Assembly (NCBI RefSeq): GCF_040797585.1
Contig: NZ_JBFNEO010000071.1
Coordinates: 1-12,348, forward strand
Source: Clostridium_Z sp040797585
GTDB lineage: Bacteria > Bacillota > Clostridia > Clostridiales > Clostridiaceae
Reading direction: 5' to 3'
DNA length: 12,348 bases
The position numbers and the translations under genes were made by a program. Under the pieces are notes generated by a model. It had not been told where the DNA came from, ran no database searches, and saw nothing but the letters and a program-made list of their open reading frames with translations. The number at the start of each line of letters is the position of its first letter. The first letter of the stretch is position 1. Shown here in pieces: positions 6,814 through 12,348 of the stretch.

Positions 6814-7140
6814 ATGAAACTAATAATTGCAATAGTTCAAGATGATGATGCAGCAGATTTAATAGACGTGTTAACAGAAGCTAGTCATAGAGTTACTAAG
6901 TTAGCAACTACAGGAGGATTCTTAAAATCAGGTAATACGACTCTTATGATAGGAGTTGAAGAGGAAAAGGTAGATAATGTAATAAGCATCATTGAAGACA
7001 CATGCAAACTTAGAGAACAGGTAGTATCCACTCCCCTTCCAACAGGAGGAGCAGGTGTATATGTTCCATTCCCAGTTGAGGTTGAAGTGGGGGGGGCCAC
7101 TATATTTGTAGTTGATGTAGATAAATTTGTTAAGTTTTAA
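6814..7140 (+). CDS. darA: Cyclic-di-AMP receptor, PII-like (DarA/PstA, YaaQ)
   Basis: A 108-residue PII-like protein. The sequence MKLIIAIVQDDDAADL, the TTGGFL motif (33-38) followed by SGNTTLMIGVEEEKV, and the glycine-rich segment PLPTGGAGVYVPFP match the YaaQ/PstA/DarA family. Its members are homotrimers that bind c-di-AMP between subunits using the TGGFL region. It is a cytosolic sensor; the downstream target is not established. The family has a shorter T-loop than classical PII proteins. A strong RBS AGGAGGTG (6801-6808) precedes the ATG. holB starts 15 nt after the stop. An 8-G homopolymer (7089-7096) encodes part of VEVGGA near the C terminus and stands out in this AT-rich DNA. Confidence 0.93.
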   Translation: MKLIIAIVQDDDAADLIDVLTEASHRVTKLATTGGFLKSGNTTLMIGVEEEKVDNVISIIEDTCKLREQVVSTPLPTGGAGVYVPFPVEVEVGGATIFVVDVDKFVKF

Positions 7141-7155
7141 TTAAAGGGAGAGAGT

Positions 7156-8097
7156 GTGATATTTATGAAGGTAATAGGACATAATGCAATACGAGAAAGT
7201 CTAAGAAAAGCAGTTGAGAAAAACTCACTCTCTCATGCCCATCTTATAGTAGGAGAGGATGGCATAGGAAAAAGTGTAGTTGCAAGAGAACTTGCAATAA
7301 GGATACTAGGGAAACAAGTGGATAGAGATTATGCTGATATAATGAGTTTTGCACCTGATAAAAAAAGTATAGGTGTTGATGATATAAGAAAATTTATAGA
7401 AGAAATAAATAAAAAACCCTATGAGGGAGACAAAAAAGTAATTATAATATATGAAGGGGATAAAATTACAACTCAAGGTCAGAATGCTTTTTTAAAAACC
7501 ATAGAGGAGCCTCCAGGTGGGGTACACATAATTATTTTATGTGAAAATTTACAAAATATATTAGAAACTATAAGATCTAGATGCCAAGTACATAAGCTTA
7601 ATAGGTTAAATAAAAATGAGCTACTAGAATATATAAGGGTAAATCATATAGAGGTTACAGATGAGCAAAAGGATATTTTATTAGCTTTTAGTAATGGAAT
7701 ACCTGGCAGAATAGATAGGTTTTTAAATGATAATATTTTTAACGACATAAGGAATTTTGTTGTTAAACTTTTTAATGATCTAACCTCAAAGGACATTAAT
7801 ATAGTGGTTAACTATGTAAAATATATAACTAGTAGTTATAAGAACCACTATAATGAAGTGTTAGATAATATATTATTTTTTTCACGGGACATTCTAATAT
7901 ACAAAGATATGGAAAGTGAGGAGTTTATATTAAATAAAGATAAGCTTCAAGATATAAAGATACTTTCAAATAAACTTTCCTTCAAAAAACTAAACAATAT
8001 AATAAGCAATATAAATGATACTAGGGAGACTTTAAAAAAGAATGTCAATGCAGTAACTACCTTCGATGTTCTTTTACTTAACTTATTGGAGGTTTAA
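7156..8097 (+). CDS. holB: DNA polymerase III delta' subunit (clamp loader AAA+ protein)
   Basis: A 313-residue clamp-loader protein. Visible are GHNAIRESLRKAVEKNSLSHAHLIVG (9-33, the usual N-terminal block with the SHA motif), a Walker A-like GEDGIGKS (33-40), NAFLKTIEEPP (110-120), and the sensor-1 SRC motif (141-143) in TIRSRCQVHKL; the C-terminal part is a weakly conserved helical collar. It joins delta and DnaX to open and load the beta clamp. The four-cysteine zinc module that normally follows the P-loop is absent (see findings). The start is uncertain: GTG at 7156 has AAAGGGAG at only 5 nt; ATG at 7165 (MKVIGHN) fits family N termini with a looser RBS (GAGAG, 10 nt). No yaaR-like gene lies between darA and holB. 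Confidence 0.9.
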   Translation: MIFMKVIGHNAIRESLRKAVEKNSLSHAHLIVGEDGIGKSVVARELAIRILGKQVDRDYADIMSFAPDKKSIGVDDIRKFIEEINKKPYEGDKKVIIIYEGDKITTQGQNAFLKTIEEPPGGVHIIILCENLQNILETIRSRCQVHKLNRLNKNELLEYIRVNHIEVTDEQKDILLAFSNGIPGRIDRFLNDNIFNDIRNFVVKLFNDLTSKDINIVVNYVKYITSSYKNHYNEVLDNILFFSRDILIYKDMESEEFILNKDKLQDIKILSNKLSFKKLNNIISNINDTRETLKKNVNAVTTFDVLLLNLLEV

Positions 8098-8103
8098 TAT
8101 AAT

Positions 8104-9009
8104 ATGATAAAAGTTGTAGGAGTACGCTTTAAAAAAGCGGGAAAAATATATTATTTTGATCCAGCAGGTACCGAAGCTAAGAAAGACAATTATGTAATTG
8201 TTGAGACAGCAAGAGGTATTGAGTTTGGAGAATGCGTAATCGGACCTAAAGAGGTTTCAGATGAAGAAATAGTTGCGCCACTTAAGAATGTATTAAGGGT
8301 GTCAACAGAAGAAGATATAGAAAAGCATAAGAATAATAAAGAAAAGGAAAAAGATGCTTTTCAAATATGCCTAAAGAAAATATCAGAGCATGAACTAGGA
8401 ATGAAGCTTATAGATGTAGAATATACTTTCGACAATAATAAAGTAATATTTTACTTTACGGCAGAGGGAAGAGTTGATTTTAGAGATCTTGTAAAAGATC
8501 TTGCTACAATATTTAAAACTAGAATAGAACTTAGACAAATAGGGGTAAGAGACGAAGCAAAGATGATAGGTGGACTTGGACCATGTGGAAGACCTTTATG
8601 TTGCTCTTCTTTCCTTGGAGATTTTGCATCAGTTTCTATAAAAATGGCTAAGGAACAAAATCTTTCTTTAAACCCAACTAAGATATCAGGTATATGTGGA
8701 AGGCTTATGTGTTGTTTAAATTATGAACAAGATATATATGAAGGAATAAGAAAAATAATGCCAAAGGTTGGATCTGTGGTTAAGACAGAAAATGGGCAAG
8801 GAGAAGTTGTTTCAAATAGTATAATAAAAGAGAAACTTAAGGTAAAACTTAGAAAAAATGATGAGGAATATATCGAAGAATTCAAGATTGACGATATAAC
8901 ATTAGTATCAGGAAGCTATGAAGGTACTGTTAATGAAGAGGATATTAAAATTGTTGTGGAAGATTCTACAGATAAGCAACTTATAAAGGATTTATTTAAG
9001 GGTAATTAA
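8104..9009 (+). CDS. ricT: PSP1-domain protein RicT (YaaT)
   Basis: A 301-residue protein with the PSP1 core (about residues 60-150) and the diagnostic cysteine blocks GGLGPCGRPLCCSSFL (156-171; C161, C166, C167) and ISGICGRLMCCLNYE (194-208; C198, C203, C204). In B. subtilis RicT (YaaT) works with RicA and RicF as an iron-sulfur-bearing complex that supports RNase Y-dependent mRNA maturation and influences Spo0A phosphorylation, competence and biofilm formation. The C-terminal 85 residues are charged and less conserved. The RBS GGAGG (8088-8092) lies inside the end of holB and the intergenic gap is 6 nt, so translation is likely coupled. Synteny with holB upstream confirms the assignment. 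Confidence 0.94.
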   Translation: MIKVVGVRFKKAGKIYYFDPAGTEAKKDNYVIVETARGIEFGECVIGPKEVSDEEIVAPLKNVLRVSTEEDIEKHKNNKEKEKDAFQICLKKISEHELGMKLIDVEYTFDNNKVIFYFTAEGRVDFRDLVKDLATIFKTRIELRQIGVRDEAKMIGGLGPCGRPLCCSSFLGDFASVSIKMAKEQNLSLNPTKISGICGRLMCCLNYEQDIYEGIRKIMPKVGSVVKTENGQGEVVSNSIIKEKLKVKLRKNDEEYIEEFKIDDITLVSGSYEGTVNEEDIKIVVEDSTDKQLIKDLFKGN

Positions 9010-9021
9010 GGGGGATACACA

Positions 9022-9225
9022 ATGAAATCCGTACTAAAAATATGCAGCATGAATACTATAGAAGATGTAAATAAGGTAAGAAGAGCTATTTCAAGTAATG
9101 AAGGGGTTATAGCTTGTGAAATAAGTAAAGCTAAGGGTGAAGCTCAAATAATATTTGATACTTATTTTGTTACTATAGATGATATAATAGAGTCAATTGA
9201 AAACCTAGGATATACAGTTATATAG
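9022..9225 (+). CDS. HMA-fold small protein lacking the CxxC metal site
   Basis: A 67-residue protein predicted to have the beta-alpha-beta-beta-alpha-beta ferredoxin-like fold of heavy-metal-associated (HMA) domains such as CopZ: strand (3-9), helix (13-25), strand (28-35), strand (40-46), helix (52-62), then the GYTV end common to this family. The metal-binding loop GMxCxxC is replaced: residues 9-16 read SMNTIEDV, with T12 and D15 where cysteines would be. Only C8 and C32 remain. It therefore probably does not bind copper in the usual way. It follows ricT by 12 nt with RBS AAGGGGG (9008-9014) and is the last gene of the cluster. Function unknown. Confidence 0.72.
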   Translation: MKSVLKICSMNTIEDVNKVRRAISSNEGVIACEISKAKGEAQIIFDTYFVTIDDIIESIENLGYTVI

Positions 9226-9226
9226 T
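9197..9226 (+). promoter_or_regulatory. Possible promoter of the structured RNA
   Basis: TTGAAA (9197-9202), an 18-nt spacer and TATAGT (9221-9226), overlapping the last codons of the HMA-like gene. The predicted start is near 9233. A 9-bp inverted repeat, TATGTTTAA (9228-9236) with TTAAACATA (9269-9277), lies immediately downstream and would be largely inside such a transcript. Read-through from the ricT operon is the alternative. Confidence 0.35.
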
Positions 9227-9280
9227 GTATGTTTAAAAGTCAATTAATAAGTAAGTCTATGTATTTCGTTAAACATAAAT

Positions 9281-9525
9281 AAAGGGATTCTAATGTTAAG
9301 GTGGAATTTATCTGATGGCTAGGAGCTGTAACACACCATCCTCTTAAAAGGTGGGGGATAACAGTTGCCACGCCCCCTAGATTAACTTATCTAACCTTCA
9401 GATGGTGGAAAGAACACTATCTGAAGGAAGATTCGTTCTATGAGAAATATTTCTCTCCATCTTAATATTATTTATATAATTTCTTAAGGAGGCTAGTGCT
9501 TTAAAATTTAGTCTTTTTAATTTTA
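9281..9525 (+). ncRNA. Unassigned structured noncoding RNA (~180-nt fold plus terminator)
   Basis: A GC-rich island with extensive pairing in an AT-rich gap. The closing stem P1 is 15 contiguous pairs, 9291-9305 with 9456-9470, two of them G-U. Inside are: P2, TGGC (9316-9319) with GCCA (9367-9370), then AGCTGT (9324-9329) with ACAGTT (9361-9366), then ATCCTC (9338-9343) with GGGGAT (9354-9359); P3, a 13-bp hairpin 9395-9407 with 9415-9427 (one G-U, loop GAAAGAA); and P4, GAGAA (9442-9446) with TTCTC (9451-9455), directly beside the 3' strand of P1. A terminator follows at 9484-9524. No open reading frame fits. It lacks features I would expect of SRP RNA (GGAAGCAGC), tmRNA, RNase P RNA, a T-box, or 6S (one long hairpin). 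The raiA RNA class known from clostridia should be tested; I cannot confirm it. A cis role on the ferredoxin gene is possible but the terminator and a separate promoter argue for a stand-alone RNA. The ends are approximate. Confidence 0.72.
9484..9524 (+). terminator. Intrinsic terminator after the structured RNA
   Basis: TTAAGGAGGCTA (9484-9495) pairs with TAGTCTTTTTAA (9509-9520), using three G-U pairs; the GC-containing core is GGCTA/TAGTC with a 13-nt loop. It is followed by T-runs at 9514-9518 and 9521-9524. It would end the structured RNA before the ferredoxin promoter. Confidence 0.65.
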
Positions 9526-9643
9526 TTATATATATAAGATTAAGTTATCCAGTATAAGGAATATAGCGCATTAGCATTGTAGAATAATAAGTTTTATTAT
9601 TTAATAATGATGACAAAAAAATAGAATTCATAATAAAAAAGCC

Positions 9644-9672
9644 TTTTAAAAAAAATATAAACATGATAAAAT
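9644..9672 (+). promoter_or_regulatory. Putative ferredoxin promoter (extended -10)
   Basis: TTTTAA (9644-9649), a 17-nt spacer, and TAAAAT (9667-9672) preceded by TGA, which makes an extended -10 (TGn-TAAAAT). The predicted start is near 9679, giving a leader of about 40 nt that carries the strong RBS AGGAGGTG (9703-9710), 7 nt from the ATG. The rest of 9526-9643 shows only an AT-only 8-bp hairpin (9583-9601). Confidence 0.45.
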
Positions 9673-9717
9673 AAACGTGGACAAGTTTAAGTTTTATAAA
9701 TTAGGAGGTGTTTTAGT

Positions 9718-9888
9718 ATGGCATACACTATTAATGATGCTTGTGTTTCATGCGGAGCTTGCGCTGCAGAGTGCCCAGTAAACGCTATAAGCCAAGGAGA
9801 TGCTATATTCGTTATCGATGCTAACACTTGTATCGATTGCGGAAACTGTGCAAATGTTTGCCCAGTAGGAGCTCCAGTTCAAGAGTAA
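9718..9888 (+). CDS. 2[4Fe-4S] clostridial-type ferredoxin
   Basis: A 56-residue ferredoxin beginning MAYTINDACVSCGACAAECP and ending CPVGAPVQE. Two CxxCxxCxxxCP motifs, C9/C12/C15/C19 and C38/C41/C44/C48, ligate two [4Fe-4S] clusters in crossed fashion (first three cysteines of one motif plus the last of the other). It is a small cytosolic low-potential electron carrier for pyruvate:ferredoxin oxidoreductase, hydrogenase and related enzymes. From memory it differs from the C. pasteurianum ferredoxin at only a few positions. Codons are noticeably richer in C and G at the third position than in neighbouring genes (for example atc, aac, tgc), fitting high expression. It is a single-gene unit, with promoter upstream and terminator directly behind. 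Confidence 0.98.
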   Translation: MAYTINDACVSCGACAAECPVNAISQGDAIFVIDANTCIDCGNCANVCPVGAPVQE

Positions 9889-9898
9889 TAAAGCTCTT

Positions 9899-9938
9899 AA
9901 AAGAATCATCTATATAATTATAGATGGTTCTTTTTTTT
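9899..9938 (+). terminator. Intrinsic terminator of the ferredoxin gene
   Basis: A 16-bp hairpin, AAAAGAATCATCTATA (9899-9914) with TATAGATGGTTCTTTT (9919-9934), one G-U pair and a 4-nt loop, ending in eight Ts (9931-9938). It starts 10 nt after the ferredoxin stop codon. Confidence 0.93.
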
Positions 9939-10034
9939 ATAAAATTATAAATATACACTATAATACTGGGTATAATAATTACCATCCAGAATATTCTAGC
10001 TGAATTTATTCTATTAAAGCAGGAGTGATATATT

Positions 10035-11720
10035 ATGATTATAAATTCCTTTAAATTTATGGATGGATATAACCTAGGAGGTAAAAGAAGACTTTGCAAG
10101 GTTACTTTTAAAAAATATATTAGTATATATGAAATGCATAATATAATAAATGAATATATAAATATAAGCGCTATATTAGGATATAGAGAAAGTATTGAAA
10201 ATATAAAAGTAGAAGAAGAGGACTATATATTTTATTTAACATACACTAACCATAATATAGCTAAAAAGCTAATAGAAGCACTAAATAGAGGTGAAAGAAA
10301 AAAGGGGATAATTAGAAAAGCTAGGGGATATAAAAAATATTCGTGGGTAGATAATATAATAAATAAATTGATTTATGAGAATATATCATTTATTGAGAAG
10401 GATGAAGATGTACTTCAAATAGGATATGGATTTAGAAGCATTGATATAAACGAATCTAACTTTAATGATAAATTTAGTGAAAGTATAGATGATTTATTTT
10501 CATATGTTAGGAATAATGATATAGGTAATATTCCTATAATAACAATTACAGGGACTAATGGGAAGACATCTACAGCAAGATTAATACATAGGCTCATACT
10601 AGATATGGGCAAATTTAGTGGAATGTCTTCAACAGGGGGTATATATATAGGGGAAGAGAAAATAAAGAGTGGAGATACCACAGGATATTTTAGTGCTCAC
10701 ATGGTATTAGAGAATAAAAAAGTTGAAATGGCGGTCCTTGAAACCGCAAGGGGAGGAATTATAAAGAGGGGACTTGGATATTCTAAGTCAGATATTGCAG
10801 TTATTACATCTATTTCAGAGGATCATATAGGGATGTCAGGGGTAAGAAATTTAGATGAGCTCACTGCAATTAAAGCTTTAACACTTAAGGCGTTAAAAAA
10901 AGGTGGGAAGGCAATACTTCCTTGTAATGAGTATATATATAAACATATAAAGGATAAAGAATATAATGTATGTTACTTTTCTTTAGATTTTAATGATGTG
11001 ATAAAACAACATATAAAAAATAATGGAGAAGCAATATACATAAAGAATGATTTTATAACTTATTTTCATGATAAAAAAGAACATAGACTTTGTAATATAA
11101 AAAGTTTAGTTTTTTGTCATAAGGGAATATCAAAAAGTAATATAAAAAATATAATGTGTAGCATAGCTGCATTAAAGGAATATTTCCCATTAAAGAATAT
11201 AATTAAAGCATTAAATCACATTAATTGTGATTTAAGAACAAATAGCGGTAGGCAAAACATACTGCCTATAAAGAATTTTAAGATCATATTAGATTATGGT
11301 CATAATAGAGAAGCTTTTGAAGAGGTATTTTTTATAGCTAAGAATTTAAATCCCAATAAAATAACAGCAATAGTTGCAGCTGCTGGAGATAGAGAAGACA
11401 AATATATTGAGGAACTGGGAACTATTGCTGCAAAATATAGTGATGAGATAATAATAAGGGAACAGAAGGATTTAAGAGGAAGAGAAAAGGGGGAAAGTGC
11501 CAATTTATTAAAGAATGGAGCAGAGAAACTTGGGTTTAATAATATAAGTATAATTTATGAAGAGGAAAATGCTATAAGTTATGCTATGGAAAAAGCCTTA
11601 GATAATGAAGTTATAATACTTTTTACTCAATGCTTAGATGTTATAATACCAGTTATAAATAATTATGTAGAAAAAGAAGGACTAGAAAGAATAGAAGATA
11701 GGTTGGATTTTTATCATTAA
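10035..11720 (+). CDS. Mur-ligase-family protein, cyanophycin-synthetase-like without ATP-grasp domain
   Basis: A 561-residue protein. Residues about 167-500 form a Mur-ligase ATPase and C-terminal domain most like the C-terminal half of cyanophycin synthetase CphA: the P-loop ITGTNGKTST (171-180), MSSTGGIYIGEE (197-208), the family hallmark VLETARGGIIKRGLGY (234-249), ITSISEDHIGM (257-267), and the C-terminal-domain entry DYGHNREAFEE (from D420). The first 140 residues also match CphA: a VTFKKY/YIFYLTYTNHNIAKKLIEAL pattern (23-83) and DVLQIGYGFRSIDI (125-138), which in CphA opens the ATP-grasp domain. After that the sequence jumps to the Mur ligase, so the roughly 250-300-residue ATP-grasp module is missing. 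In CphA the Mur half adds Arg to an Asp side chain; the substrate here is unknown. The ATG at 10035 has AGGAG (10021-10025) at 9 nt. A possible promoter has TATAAT at 9959-9964 or 9971-9976. No cphA or cphB gene is in view. Confidence 0.85.
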   Translation: MIINSFKFMDGYNLGGKRRLCKVTFKKYISIYEMHNIINEYINISAILGYRESIENIKVEEEDYIFYLTYTNHNIAKKLIEALNRGERKKGIIRKARGYKKYSWVDNIINKLIYENISFIEKDEDVLQIGYGFRSIDINESNFNDKFSESIDDLFSYVRNNDIGNIPIITITGTNGKTSTARLIHRLILDMGKFSGMSSTGGIYIGEEKIKSGDTTGYFSAHMVLENKKVEMAVLETARGGIIKRGLGYSKSDIAVITSISEDHIGMSGVRNLDELTAIKALTLKALKKGGKAILPCNEYIYKHIKDKEYNVCYFSLDFNDVIKQHIKNNGEAIYIKNDFITYFHDKKEHRLCNIKSLVFCHKGISKSNIKNIMCSIAALKEYFPLKNIIKALNHINCDLRTNSGRQNILPIKNFKIILDYGHNREAFEEVFFIAKNLNPNKITAIVAAAGDREDKYIEELGTIAAKYSDEIIIREQKDLRGREKGESANLLKNGAEKLGFNNISIIYEEENAISYAMEKALDNEVIILFTQCLDVIIPVINNYVEKEGLERIEDRLDFYH

Positions 11721-11938
11721 AAATATAAATATAATGCCTTTTAGAAAGAATCTTATTTGTAGAGCACAAAAATATATTTGTGAAAAATAATAGTAAAAGT
11801 TTTGCTTATCTCATAGGGTTATCCCATATGAGTATAGAAGAGAAATTTAGATGTTATATATCTTATTAATATATAGATTTTTATTTTTAAGTGTCTCAAA
11901 TAAATAAAAGAATGTACAAAAATTATATTAGAGAAAAG
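11721..11938. other. Convergent intergenic region
   Basis: No gene is seen between the Mur-ligase stop and the terminator of the minus-strand hydrolase. It contains a small hairpin, CACAAA (11765-11770) with TTTGTG (11777-11782), and a better one, CTCATAGGG (11810-11818) with CCCATATGAG (11823-11832), which has a TTAT loop and one bulged A. Neither is followed by a U-tract, so no standard terminator for the Mur-ligase gene is evident before 11939. Confidence 0.5.
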
Positions 11939-11972
11939 TATAAGACCACTGATATTTGCCAGTGGTCTTATA
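11939..11972 (-). terminator. Terminator of the MBL-fold hydrolase gene (possibly bidirectional)
   Basis: A perfect 13-bp stem, TATAAGACCACTG (11939-11951) with CAGTGGTCTTATA (11960-11972) and an 8-nt loop. Read leftward it is followed by CTTTTCTCT, a moderate U-tract; read rightward only by TTTC. The hydrolase stop codon (11968-11970) lies inside the stem. It may also stop transcripts arriving from the Mur-ligase gene. Confidence 0.8.
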
Positions 11973-12348
11973 TTTCTAAAGGTCTTGATGCTATGCTCTC
12001 AGGAAGAATTACAGTGTTAATAGCTTTTTCATATTCTTCTATATCAATATATGGGGAAGAATGCCTTCTTCCGTTACCCATATGAAGAATAAATTTATCA
12101 ACACCACTAATATTGGATGGATTAGTAAGTGTATTGTAATGCATAGGAAGAATTATCTTAGTACATATTTTTTTGCATATATTAGCAGCTGTTTCGCCAT
12201 TTATAGTAAAGTTACCTCCTACAGGAATACATAATATATTAATATTAGATAAAAGTTTTATAGTTTCAGTATCAAGATTATGGCCTAGATCTCCTAAGTG
12301 AGCCAAGCGTACATTATCACAGTTAATTATAAATATAAGATTATCTCC
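11968..12348 (-). CDS. MBL-fold metal-dependent hydrolase, C-terminal part (N terminus beyond window)
   Basis: The last 126 residues of a metallo-beta-lactamase-fold protein of the UlaG / UPF0173 type; the frame is open to the window edge, so about 100 N-terminal residues with the HxHxDH motif are outside. Visible parts are GDNLIFIINCDNVRLAHLGDLGH (from the edge; the Asp and His of HLGDLGH are metal ligands), a NINILCIPVGGNFTINGETAANICKKI segment where GG-x-FT-x matches the family, and KIILPMHYNT, containing the last metal-ligand histidine. Relatives include ascorbate-6-phosphate lactonase and many uncharacterised hydrolases; the substrate is not predictable here. A TTG at 12304-12306 is an internal Leu codon, not a start. 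It is convergent with the Mur-ligase gene. Confidence 0.88.
   Translation of the reverse strand, partial: GDNLIFIINCDNVRLAHLGDLGHNLDTETIKLLSNINILCIPVGGNFTINGETAANICKKICTKIILPMHYNTLTNPSNISGVDKFILHMGNGRRHSSPYIDIEEYEKAINTVILPESIASRPLEI

Noticed and set aside
9281..9525. Assignment of the structured RNA to SRP RNA, 6S RNA, a T-box or a known riboswitch
   Set aside because: The SRP tetraloop region, T-box consensus and riboswitch cores I know are absent, and a multi-arm junction does not fit the single long hairpin of 6S RNA.
9583..9601. AT-only 8-bp hairpin upstream of ferredoxin as a terminator
   Set aside because: It contains no GC pairs, has a 3-nt loop and is not followed by a T-run; too weak to support.
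9821..10099. 92-codon minus-strand open frame
   Set aside because: It is antisense to the end of the ferredoxin gene, its terminator and the start of the Mur-ligase gene; the reading reflects the AT-rich intergenic sequence.
11891..12085. 64-codon plus-strand open frame with an ATG-like start
   Set aside because: It runs through the terminator stem and antisense to the MBL-fold hydrolase, has no ribosome binding site, and its protein has no recognisable features.
12304..12306. TTG as a start codon for the minus-strand hydrolase
   Set aside because: The frame stays open to the window edge, and the upstream residues continue the family pattern into HLGDLGH, so this is an internal leucine.

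Overview
The window looks like chromosomal DNA of a low-GC, endospore-forming, anaerobic Firmicute, most likely Clostridium sensu stricto. This rests on strongly AT-rich sequence, strong AGGAGG-type ribosome binding sites, frequent TTG/GTG starts, a sporulation gene (Gin, the sigma-G inhibitor), and a 56-residue 2[4Fe-4S] ferredoxin that from memory is very close to that of Clostridium pasteurianum. No phage, transposon or CRISPR structure was seen.

Layout. (1) 1-168: the end of a tRNA cluster (tRNA-Phe cut by the window edge, complete tRNA-Cys) with a terminator. (2) 241-4065: single-gene units: an NAD-dependent sugar epimerase/dehydratase (+), an S66 LD-carboxypeptidase-like serine peptidase (-), a small two-TM protein with a PH-like cytoplasmic domain (+), and an M20 amidohydrolase-like protein (-) that has lost most of its expected metal ligands. 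The convergent pairs share hairpin terminators that contain the stop codons. (3) 4364-9225: a same-strand cluster that parallels the csfB-yaaO-tmk-yaaQ-holB-yaaT region of Bacillus subtilis: gin, a PLP-dependent Orn/Lys/Arg decarboxylase-fold enzyme, tmk, the c-di-AMP-binding PII-like protein DarA/PstA, holB, ricT, and a small HMA-fold protein without metal-binding cysteines. It combines dTMP supply, clamp loading, c-di-AMP sensing, RNA-processing control and forespore sigma control. (4) 9226-9717: a gene-free stretch with a GC-rich, strongly structured RNA (15-bp closing stem, three internal arms, its own terminator). I could not place it in a known family. (5) 9718-9888: the ferredoxin gene with its own promoter and terminator. 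(6) 10035-11720: a 561-residue Mur-ligase protein that reads like a cyanophycin synthetase with the ATP-grasp domain removed. (7) 11968-12348: the C-terminal part of a metallo-beta-lactamase-fold hydrolase on the minus strand, running off the window edge.

The items most worth follow-up are the structured RNA at about 9281-9525, the ATP-grasp-less cyanophycin-synthetase-like ligase, and the M20 protein with substituted metal ligands. Family assignments come from motif recognition only; no database search was possible.
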